A stretch of 64,000 nucleotides of DNA, taken from contig NZ_BMVE01000007.1 of assembly GCF_014650555.1 (NCBI RefSeq), positions 1 through 64,000 on the forward strand. Direction: 5' to 3'. The position numbers and the translations under genes are program-made. The notes beneath the pieces were generated by a model that had not been told where the DNA came from, did no database searches, and worked only from the letters and a program-made list of their open reading frames with translations. Origin of the DNA: Streptomyces goshikiensis (lineage in GTDB: Bacteria > Actinomycetota > Actinomycetes > Streptomycetales > Streptomycetaceae). Shown here in pieces: positions 16,227 to 24,442 of this stretch (its first letter is position 1; each line of letters starts with the position of its first letter).

Positions 16227-17858
16227 TCACCCGGCCGCGTCCGCCTCCGCCGCCACCGACTTCGCCCAGCGGTAGTCCGCCTTGCCGCTCGGGGATCGCT
16301 GGACGGCGGGGGCGATCACCAGCTGGCGCGGGATCTTGTACCCCGCCAGCCTGGTGCGGCAGTGGCTCTGTATCTCGTCCAGCGTGGGCTCCGCCGCGCC
16401 GGCCCGCAGCTGGACGACCGCCGCGACGTGGTTGCCCCACTTCGGGTCCGGCACGCCGGCGACCAGGGCGTCGTACACGTCCGGGTGCGACTTCAGCGCC
16501 TGCTCGACCTCCTCCGGATACACCTTCTCGCCGCCGGTGTTGATGCACTGGGAGCCCCGCCCGAGGACGGTGACGATGCCCTCCCCGTCCACCGTCGCCA
16601 TGTCCCCGAGCAGCACCCACCGCTCGGCGCCCCGCCGGAAGAAGGTCTCGGCGGTCTTCACCGGGTCGTTGTAGTAGCCGAGCGGTACGTGGCCGCGCTG
16701 CGCGAGCCGCCCCGGCACGCCCACCGGCACGGGCTCGTGCGTCACCGGGTCCACCACCTGCGTACGGTCGTTGACCACCAGCCGGAAGCCCTTCTCCGGG
16801 CCGGAGTCGTCCGTCGCCCTGCCGTTGGAACCGGACTCGGAGGAACCGAAGTTGTTCAGCAGCAGCACGTTCGGCACCAGCCGCTGGAACTCGGCCCGGA
16901 CCGTCTCCGACATGATCGCCCCGGACGAGGAGACGCTGAACAGCGAGGACAGGTCGGTCCCCCGGAGCGGGCCGTTCAGGGCGTCGATGAGCGGCCGCAG
17001 CATCGCGTCGCCCACCAGCGACACGCTCGACACCTTCTCCTTCTCGATGGTGCGCAGCACCTCCTCGGGCGCGTACTTGCGGTGGATGACCACCCGCTGC
17101 CCGTAGTTGAAGGCGATGAACGAGGTCAGCGTCGAGGTGCCGTGCATCAGCGGGGGAGCGGGGAAGAAGGTGAGCCCGGCGCCCTTCGACGCGACCCGCT
17201 CGGCCAGTTCCTCGGGCCGCTTCACCGGTTCGCCCGAGGGCTCGCCGCCGAAGAGCCCGGCGAAGAACAGGTCCTCGGCGCGCCACATGACGCCCTTGGG
17301 CATACCGGTGGTGCCGCCGGTGTAGATGATGAACAGGTCGTCGGGGGACCGGGGCGCGAAACCGCGCGCGGGGGAGCCGGCCGCCTCCGCGTCCGCGTAG
17401 GCGACGGGGGCGATCGAGGGCTCCGGGGCGCCCTCGGGAGCGGACCCGACCCGGATCAGGTGCCGCAGCCGGGTCGTCTGCGGGAGGGCGGCGGCCACCC
17501 GCCCGGTGAACTCGCCCTCGAAGACGAGCGCGGCGAGGTCGGCGTCGTTGTAGAGGTAGACCAGCTCCTCCTCCACGTACCGGTAGTTGACGTTCACCGG
17601 CACCAGGCGGGCCTTGAGGCAGGCCAGGACGGTCTGGAGGTATTCGACGCCGTTGTAGAGGTGCAGGCCCAGGTGCTCGCCGGGCTCCAGCCCGCTGTCC
17701 AGCAGGTGGTGCGCGAGGCGGTTCGCCGCCGCGTCCAGCTCCGCGTAGGTCAGGCGCCGTTCGGCGCCGGTCCCGGGGTGGTCCACGTAGACGAGGGCCT
17801 CGCGGTCCGGGACCACGTCCACCACCGACTCGAACAGGTCGGCAAGGTTGTACTCCAC
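16227..17858 (-). CDS. acyl-CoA synthetase, FadD19-like
   Basis: 543 aa from GTG 17858, chosen because AGGAGG lies four bases upstream; the frame runs on to 18011 without a ribosome site. The P-loop reads YTGGTTGMPKGVMWRAED instead of YTSGTTG, a form characteristic of mycobacterial FadD19 and relatives that activate C5-branched steroid side chains. Other motifs: NNFGSSESGSNG, LLGDMATVDGEG, LGRGSQCINTGGEKVYPEEVE and the C-terminal RSPSGKADYRWAK Lys. It diverges from the crotonase-DUF35-thiolase operon; palindrome copy 2 lies between them. I infer activation of a branched or sterol-like acid that enters that operon's pathway. Confidence 0.9.
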   Translation of the reverse strand: MEYNLADLFESVVDVVPDREALVYVDHPGTGAERRLTYAELDAAANRLAHHLLDSGLEPGEHLGLHLYNGVEYLQTVLACLKARLVPVNVNYRYVEEELVYLYNDADLAALVFEGEFTGRVAAALPQTTRLRHLIRVGSAPEGAPEPSIAPVAYADAEAAGSPARGFAPRSPDDLFIIYTGGTTGMPKGVMWRAEDLFFAGLFGGEPSGEPVKRPEELAERVASKGAGLTFFPAPPLMHGTSTLTSFIAFNYGQRVVIHRKYAPEEVLRTIEKEKVSSVSLVGDAMLRPLIDALNGPLRGTDLSSLFSVSSSGAIMSETVRAEFQRLVPNVLLLNNFGSSESGSNGRATDDSGPEKGFRLVVNDRTQVVDPVTHEPVPVGVPGRLAQRGHVPLGYYNDPVKTAETFFRRGAERWVLLGDMATVDGEGIVTVLGRGSQCINTGGEKVYPEEVEQALKSHPDVYDALVAGVPDPKWGNHVAAVVQLRAGAAEPTLDEIQSHCRTRLAGYKIPRQLVIAPAVQRSPSGKADYRWAKSVAAEADAAG

Positions 17859-17962
17859 CGTTCCTCCTGACCTGGAATTCCCATGGCCGACCCCGTCAGC
17901 GGTCTGCTCGGCGGTCATTACAGCGCCGCTCAGGCCAAGGGGGAAGGGAGCCGTCCAAGAAA

Positions 17963-17979
17963 ACTGACTGGGTGTCAGA
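17963..17979. promoter_or_regulatory. TCTGA-N7-TCAGA operator, copy 2
   Basis: ACTGACTGGGTGTCAGA (read as TCTGACACCCAGTCAGT on the minus strand) with AAAA flanks on both sides. It lies 105 bases upstream of the FadD19-like GTG and 65 bases upstream of the crotonase ATG, in the AT-richest part of their shared intergenic region. One arm base differs from the other two copies. Confidence 0.62.
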
Positions 17980-18043
17980 AAACTATTGAACTGCACTCGC
18001 CCCTCCTGCAACCTGTTCTAGGTCTTGAGACGGGAGGACGGCA

Positions 18044-18844
18044 ATGGGTGGGACGGAACACCTGACCGTGGAACGCCGCGGAGCCACGCTGGTACTCACC
18101 ATGAACCGGCCGGAAGCGAAGAACGCGCTCTCGCTGCCGCTGCTGGTGGGGCTCTACGACGGCTGGCTGGAGGCGGACGCGGACGACGGGATCCGCTCGG
18201 TCGTCCTGACCGGCGCCGGCGGGGACTTCTGCGCCGGCATGGACCTGAAGGCCCTGGCCGGCAAGGGCATGGCGGGGGACCGGTACCGCGACCGCCTGAA
18301 GGCCGACCCCGATCTGCACTGGAAGGCGATGCTGCGCCACCACCGGCCGCGCAAGCCGGTCATCGCGGCGGTGGAGGGGTACTGCGTGGCCGGCGGGACG
18401 GAGATCCTCCAGGGCACGGACATCCGGGTCGCGGGGGAAGGGGCCACCTTCGGGCTGTTCGAGGTCAGGCGCGGCCTGTTCCCGATCGGCGGTTCCACGG
18501 TGCGGCTGCCGCGGCAGATCCCGCGCACGCACGCATTGGAGATGCTGCTGACCGGGCGCCCGTACTCCGCCGCCGAGGCGGAACGGATCGGGCTGGTCGG
18601 GCGGGTCGTACCGGACGGGACGGCGCTGGCCGAGGCCCTGGAGATCGCGGAACGGGTCAACGCGTGCGGGCCGCTGGCGGTGGAGGCGGTCAAGGCGTCG
18701 GTGTACGAGAGCGCCGAGATGACGGAGACGGAGGGGCTGGCCGCCGAACTGGTGCGGGGCTGGCCGGTGTTCGACACCGCCGATGCCAGGGAAGGCGCGA
18801 GGGCCTTCGCGGAGAAGCGGGCCGCGGTGTATCGGCGCGAGTAG
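18044..18844 (+). CDS. crotonase/enoyl-CoA hydratase family protein
   Basis: 266 aa from ATG 18044, with GGGAGG at good spacing. Crotonase fold motifs: MNRPEAKNAL (about residue 20), the first oxyanion loop GAGGDFCAGMDLKAL (about 57) and the second VEGYCVAGGTEILQGTDIRVA (about 110), whose Gly-Gly binds the thioester carbonyl. At the first catalytic Glu position of true hydratases the chain reads GGTEIL, so a Glu is present; the second is in FEVRRGLFPIGG. It probably hydrates an enoyl-CoA made by oxidation of the FadD19-like product, giving a beta-hydroxyacyl-CoA. First gene of the operon, but 192 bases separate it from the DUF35 gene. Confidence 0.9.
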   Translation: MGGTEHLTVERRGATLVLTMNRPEAKNALSLPLLVGLYDGWLEADADDGIRSVVLTGAGGDFCAGMDLKALAGKGMAGDRYRDRLKADPDLHWKAMLRHHRPRKPVIAAVEGYCVAGGTEILQGTDIRVAGEGATFGLFEVRRGLFPIGGSTVRLPRQIPRTHALEMLLTGRPYSAAEAERIGLVGRVVPDGTALAEALEIAERVNACGPLAVEAVKASVYESAEMTETEGLAAELVRGWPVFDTADAREGARAFAEKRAAVYRRE

Positions 18845-18891
18845 CCGATTCCCCGTCTGCCGTCTGCCGGAGTGCCGGTGCGGCGCCGTTG

Positions 18892-18953
18892 CCGGGGCTC
18901 CGCCCCGGACCCCGCGCCTCAAACGCCGGCGAGGCTGGAGTTGGTCGCCGGCG
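18892..18953. repeat. Streptomyces-type interspersed intergenic repeat with hairpin
   Basis: CCGGGGC-TCC-GCCCCGG (18892-18908) forms a perfect 7-base stem and runs into GACCCCGCGCCTCAAACGCC and a GGCGAGGCTGGA tail. I recognise this combination as one found in many copies between genes of Streptomyces chromosomes. Here it sits in the 192-base gap after the crotonase and could attenuate transcription into the DUF35 gene. It is followed by degenerate GGTGGTGGAAATGGCCGG-like repeats. Confidence 0.6.
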
Positions 18954-19036
18954 GTGGTGGAAATGGCCGGCGGTGCTGGAGGTGGCCGGTGGTGGAGGTA
19001 CGTGTGTTGACCGTTTCGAACATCGGAGAGCCGCTC

Positions 19037-20011
19037 ATGACCGCAGCCGCGTCGTCGGCCGGGGTGCTCCGTGCGCCCCTCGTCGTCGAGTTCCCCTTCA
19101 CCCGGTCCCTCGGGCCCGTGCAGAGCGCCTTCCTCACCGGGCTGCGCGAACGCGTCGTCCTCGGGGTCAGGACCTCCGACGGGCGGGTGATGGTGCCTCC
19201 CGTCGAGTACGACCCCCGCACCGCCGAGGAGATCCGGGACCTCGTCGAGGTCGGCGCCACCGGCACCGTCACCACCTGGGCCTGGAACGGCGCCCCGCGG
19301 CCCCAGCAGCCCCTGGCCACCCCCTTCGCCTGGGTGCTGGTGAAGCTCGACGGCGCCGACACCGCCATCCTGCACGCCCTCGACGCGCCCGGCCCGGAAG
19401 CGGTCCGCAGCGGGATGCGGGTGCGGGTGCGGTGGGCCGGGGAGCGGACCGGGGCCATCACCGACATCGCCTGCTTCGAGCCGGGCGAGGGCGGTGAGGA
19501 GCCCGGCGCCCCCGCACAAGGCGCTGCGTACGACGGGCGGTTCGGCGACCCGGTCACCGGGATCGTCGCCGAGGCCCGCCTCGACTACACCTACAGCCCC
19601 GGCCGCGCCCAGACCGCCTACATCAACGCCCTCTCCGAGCGCAAGACCGTCGGCGAGCGCTGCCCCTCCTGCCACAAGGTGTACGTGCCGCCCCGCGGCG
19701 CCTGCCCCACCTGCGGGGTCGCCACCACCGACCGGGTGGAGGTCGGCCCGGCCGGCACCGTCACCACGTACTGCATCGTCAACATCAAGGCGAAGGGCCT
19801 GGACATCGAAGTCCCCTACGTCTACGCCCACATCGCCCTCGACGGCGCCGGCCTCGCCCTGCACGGCCGGATCGGCGGCATCCCGTACGACCAGGTCCGC
19901 ATGGGCCTGCGCGTCGAGCCCGTCTGGACCGAGGGCGGCCGCTACCCCGACCACTACCGCCCCACCGGGGAACCGGACGCCGACTACGACGCGTACAAGG
20001 AGCTCATCTGA
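19037..20011 (+). CDS. tandem DUF35 OB-fold protein with one zinc ribbon
   Basis: 324 aa from ATG 19037 (GGAGAG six bases upstream). It contains two DUF35 units. The C-terminal unit (about 190-300) has a complete rubredoxin-like zinc ribbon, C209-x-x-C212 and C223-x-x-C226, followed by the OB-fold (GTVTTYCIVNI, YVYAHIALDG). The N-terminal unit (about 25-150) has the same order, including VPPVEYDPR where the ribbon should be and GTVTTWAWNG in its OB-fold, but no cysteines. DUF35 proteins bind thiolase-like partners; the DUF35 domain of mycobacterial ChsH2 forms a retro-aldolase with Ltp2. Its stop overlaps the next ATG by one base, so it is translationally coupled to the first thiolase-like protein. 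Confidence 0.9.
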   Translation: MTAAASSAGVLRAPLVVEFPFTRSLGPVQSAFLTGLRERVVLGVRTSDGRVMVPPVEYDPRTAEEIRDLVEVGATGTVTTWAWNGAPRPQQPLATPFAWVLVKLDGADTAILHALDAPGPEAVRSGMRVRVRWAGERTGAITDIACFEPGEGGEEPGAPAQGAAYDGRFGDPVTGIVAEARLDYTYSPGRAQTAYINALSERKTVGERCPSCHKVYVPPRGACPTCGVATTDRVEVGPAGTVTTYCIVNIKAKGLDIEVPYVYAHIALDGAGLALHGRIGGIPYDQVRMGLRVEPVWTEGGRYPDHYRPTGEPDADYDAYKELI

Positions 20012-21074
20012 TGCCCCGGACCGGACCCGCCCGCGAGGTCGCCGTCGTCGCCTTCGCGCAGAGCGACCACCTGCGCCGCACCGACGAGCTGAGCGAAGTC
20101 GAGATGGTCATGCCCGTCCTGCACCAGGTGCTGGACCGGACGGGACTGAAGGCCAAGGAGATCGGCTTCACCTGCTCCGGCTCCAGCGACTACCTCGCAG
20201 GCCGGGCGTTCTCCTTCACGATGACCCTCGACGGCGTCGGCGCCTGGCCGCCGATCTCCGAGTCCCACGTCGAGATGGACGGCGCCTGGGCCCTCTACGA
20301 GGCCTGGGTCAAGATCCAGACCGGCGAGGCCGACACCACGCTCGTCTACGCGTACGGCAAGTCCTCGCCCGGGCCGGTACGGGACGTCCTGACCCGGCAG
20401 CTCGACCCGTACTACCTCGCGCCCCTGTGGCCCGACTCGGTCGCCCTCGCCGCCCTCCAGGCACAGGCCCTGATCGACGCGGGCGAGACCGACGAGCGCG
20501 CCCTCGCCGCGATCGGCGCCCGCAGCCGGGCCGCCGCCGGGGCCAACCCGCACGCCCAGCTCAGCGGCGACGCCGTCCCTCAGGGCGACTACCAGGTCGC
20601 GCCGCTGCGCACGGGCGACTGCCCGCCCATCGGCGACGGCGCGGCCGCCGTCATCCTGGCCGCCGGGGACACGGCGCGCCGGCTGTGCGCGCGGCCCGCC
20701 TGGATCACCGGCATCGACCACCGCATCGAGGCGCACGGCCTCGGGCTGCGCGACCTCACCGACTCCCCGTCCACCCGGCTCGCCGCCGAGCGCGCCGGGG
20801 TCTTCGAACGCCCGGTGGACACGGCGGAACTGCACGCGCCGTTCTCCTCCCAGGAGGTGGTGCTGCGCAAGGCGCTGGGCCTCGGGGCGGACGTCCTCGT
20901 CAACCCGTCCGGCGGGGCGCTCGCCGCGAACCCGATCATGGCCGCGGGCCTGATCCGGATCGGCGAGGCCGCCGCACGGATCCACAGCGGCGCTTCCGAC
21001 CGGGCCGTCGCGCACGCCACCTCCGGCCCCTGCCTCCAGCAGAACCTGGTCGCCGTCCTGGAAGGGGAACGCGC

Positions 21075-21078
<4 letters not shown>
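20011..21078 (+). CDS. thiolase-like (lipid-transfer/aldolase type) protein 1, Cys-less
   Basis: 355 aa. A thiolase superfamily fold is evident from the N-terminal VAVVAFAQSDH, a central GDGAAAVILAAGD, and the C-terminal NPSGGALAANPIMAAGLIRIGEAA. The nucleophilic Cys of degradative thiolases is missing: the equivalent segment reads ESHVEMDGAWAL, with Val at the Cys position by my alignment. The last conserved Cys-Gly region is also altered (HATSGPCLQQN). This resembles the Ltp2 group, which acts as a retro-aldolase rather than a thiolase. The ATG overlaps the DUF35 stop by one base and the stop overlaps the next ATG by four, so DUF35 and both thiolase-like proteins are probably made together and form a complex. 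Confidence 0.88.
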
Positions 21079-22250
<1,172 letters not shown>

Positions 22251-22255
22251 ACGCG

Positions 22256-22280
22256 GCCGCCCTTCCGGGGAAAGGGCGGC
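22256..22280. terminator. hairpin ending the crotonase-DUF35-thiolase operon
   Basis: Arms GCCGCCCTT (22256-22264) and AAGGGCGGC (22272-22280) are perfect complements around a 7-base loop, 5 bases after the thiolase stop codon. Confidence 0.75.
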
Positions 22281-22372
22281 GGACCGGTCACCGGCCGCGC
22301 ACGGCGGCCTGTGCGGCACCCGCCCGGGTGGTTAACCTGGCCCCCGGACGACGTACCGGGAGGAGCACGCAC

Positions 22373-22612
22373 GTGGCCGACAGCATGATTTCGCAGCCTC
22401 TGGCCGGCTGGGGCAAGCCGGACCTCGATCTCAGCGGGGCGGACTGGCAGTCGAGCAGCCGGGGAGCGGGCGACGTCCAGATCGCCTTCGTCGAGGGGTT
22501 CATCGCGATGCGCAACAGCGAGCACCCCGAGAGCCCCTCGCTGATCTTCGCGCCGGACGAGTGGCGCAAGTTCGTGGTCAACGCGCGGGGCGGCGCCTTC
22601 GACCTGACCTGA
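22373..22612 (+). CDS. DUF397 family small protein
   Basis: 79 aa from GTG 22373, with GGGAGGAG about 10 bases upstream. DUF397 signature: DLSGADWQSSSRGAGDVQIAFVEGFIAMRNSEHPESPSLIFAPDEWRKFV, where the W-x-S-S start and the final FAPDEW-x-x-F are diagnostic. These proteins, some known as BldB-like or WhiJ-associated, usually lie next to an XRE regulator of the DUF5753 type and may act as its partner or anti-regulator; no such regulator is adjacent here, so this is an orphan copy. It is convergent with ltrA. Confidence 0.88.
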   Translation: MADSMISQPLAGWGKPDLDLSGADWQSSSRGAGDVQIAFVEGFIAMRNSEHPESPSLIFAPDEWRKFVVNARGGAFDLT

Positions 22613-22695
22613 CGCGGCCCCGGACCGGGGCGGGAGCGGCGCACCACCGGGGCGCGGAACCGCCGCCCCGGTGGCGCCGAAATCCCCCGCTCCGC

Positions 22696-23907
22696 CTACG
22701 GGGCCGGCAGGGCGGGCCGCCCCCGCCGCCCCGGCCGGCGGCGCTCCGCCACCAGCCGGGTCCACGCGGCCGCCGCCACCAGCAGCCACACCAGGTGCGG
22801 CCCCTCGGCCTGCCGGGCCGCCGCCCCCGCCACCAGGACCACGGCCAGGGACGGCCCCACCAGCAGCAGCGTCCCGGGCACCCCGCGGCCCGAGCAGAGC
22901 GCCGCCACCCCCGCGACGGCCAGGTACACCCCGAGGCTCCCGCACAGCAGCCAGCGCACCGGCTCCGGGACCGGGTGGTGCGTGTACTCCACCGCGTCGC
23001 CGAGCCCGGCCGCGAGCGCCGCCACCGCGCCCGCCACGAAGCAGTGCGGCGGCAGCACCAGCCGCACCGGAAGCACGTCCCACACCAGCAGCGGGACCCC
23101 GTCCGCGCCGTGCCGCAGCGACAGCGACCACAGCAGGAGCAGCAGCAGGAACGAGCCGGCGCCGACCGAGTACAGCGCCGCGTCCCACTCCGCTTGCGAG
23201 GCGGCCGCCACCACCTGCGCGACCGCCTCGCCGAGCACGATCAGCTGGAACAGGCCGAGCCGCTCCCCGAGGTGCGGCGCGTCCATCAGCGCGGCCGCGG
23301 GCTTGGCCGCGATGCGCCGGCCGGGCCCCGCCTCCCGCTCCTTGCGGGCGTACCGCGCGTCCACCCGGGCGGCCAGCGCGGTGCCGGAGACCGAGAACAT
23401 GACGGTCAGGTCGATGAGCAGGCCCAGCGCCCACAGCGCGTACCGCTCCGTCCCGTCGAACCACATCGACACGACCCACGGCGTCAGCCCCAGCCCCAGC
23501 TGCGTGATCGGCAGCTCCGGAACGTACTCCCCGCGCCGCTCCCACGCCTTGCCGGCCAGCGTCCGCACCAGGATGTAGGCGAGCGCGAACGCGCCCGCCC
23601 GGTCCTCCCGCACGCCGTGCACCGAGGCCGCCATCACCGCCATCCCGAACATCCCCGCGAGCACGGTCCAGGTACGGACCTCGTCCCCGCTGACGTTCCC
23701 GTACACCGTGAACAGCATCCAGCCCGTCCAGAAGGCGAGGAACATCACCGCGTACAGCGCCACGTCGTCCCAGCCGGGGCTGCCGTGCAGCAGGTGCGCC
23801 AGCTGGGCGACGCCCGCCACCGCCGTGAGGTCGAAGAACAGCTCCAGCCAGGAGGCGTGGCGCTCGCCCCCCGCGGGCGCCGACACTGCCGGCGTGGATT
23901 CGGTCAT
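22696..23907 (-). CDS. low temperature requirement protein A (LtrA) family membrane protein
   Basis: 403 aa, about eleven hydrophobic segments. Diagnostic N-terminus: WLELFFDLTAVAGVAQLAHLL (residues about 20-40), and a second signature GERLGLFQLIVLGEAVAQVV (about 216-235). LtrA was named from a cold-sensitive Listeria mutant; its biochemical role is unknown and it may be a transporter. The ATG at 23907 is preceded by TATCAT at leaderless spacing, and the divergent ACT gene starts 26 bases away, so both promoters are packed together. Monocistronic. Confidence 0.9.
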   Translation of the reverse strand: MTESTPAVSAPAGGERHASWLELFFDLTAVAGVAQLAHLLHGSPGWDDVALYAVMFLAFWTGWMLFTVYGNVSGDEVRTWTVLAGMFGMAVMAASVHGVREDRAGAFALAYILVRTLAGKAWERRGEYVPELPITQLGLGLTPWVVSMWFDGTERYALWALGLLIDLTVMFSVSGTALAARVDARYARKEREAGPGRRIAAKPAAALMDAPHLGERLGLFQLIVLGEAVAQVVAAASQAEWDAALYSVGAGSFLLLLLLWSLSLRHGADGVPLLVWDVLPVRLVLPPHCFVAGAVAALAAGLGDAVEYTHHPVPEPVRWLLCGSLGVYLAVAGVAALCSGRGVPGTLLLVGPSLAVVLVAGAAARQAEGPHLVWLLVAAAAWTRLVAERRRPGRRGRPALPAP

Positions 23908-23933
23908 AGCGGGATGATAGTTAAGGTGGTTGC

Positions 23934-24341
23934 ATGAGCGGCGAGAGTGACCTGAGGAAACTGCTGAGCGGAATGCGCCCCGAACTGAACGAGGGGCGGT
24001 ACGTGTTCTGCACGGTCCCCGGGGCCACCGCGCCCCCGGCCGGGACCGCCCCCGTCGCCACCGTGCTGGAGGCCGAGGGGCTCACGCTGGTGCTGCGCCA
24101 GGAAGACGCCGACGCCGCAGGCCTCGCCTACGACTACACCGCGGGATGGATCACCCTGCGCGTCCACTCGGCCCTCGACGCCGTCGGTCTCACCGGAGCC
24201 TTCGCCGCCGAGCTCGCCGCCCACGGGCTCAGCTGCAACGTCATCGCCGGATACCACCACGACCACCTGTTCGTGGCGGCCGACCGGGCGGCCGAAGCCG
24301 TCGCCGTACTACAAGAACTGGCCACGCGGTCGGCGGAATAG
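23934..24341 (+). CDS. ACT domain protein (ACT_7 type)
   Basis: 135 aa from ATG 23934, with AAGGTGG four bases upstream. The fold is two small modules: an N-terminal LLSGMRPELNEGRYVFCTVPG and a C-terminal ACT-like unit, WITLRVHSALDAVGLTGAFAAELAAHGLSCNVIAGYHHDHLFV. Proteins of this class are free-standing and probably bind an amino acid or related small molecule; no catalytic partner is fused. It lies 101 bases before the large ATPase regulator, in the same direction. A separate promoter between them is possible (AAAAACCCAAAAAGTATCTG is locally AT-rich), so co-transcription is uncertain. Confidence 0.85.
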   Translation: MSGESDLRKLLSGMRPELNEGRYVFCTVPGATAPPAGTAPVATVLEAEGLTLVLRQEDADAAGLAYDYTAGWITLRVHSALDAVGLTGAFAAELAAHGLSCNVIAGYHHDHLFVAADRAAEAVAVLQELATRSAE

Positions 24342-24442
24342 GAAAAACCCAAAAAGTATCTGATCTTTCCCGGCCGAGCCCTCCTCGCGCACGTACGCGG
24401 GCGTACGCTGAGGCCCCCGAACAGGCCTGGGGGGTACCAGCC

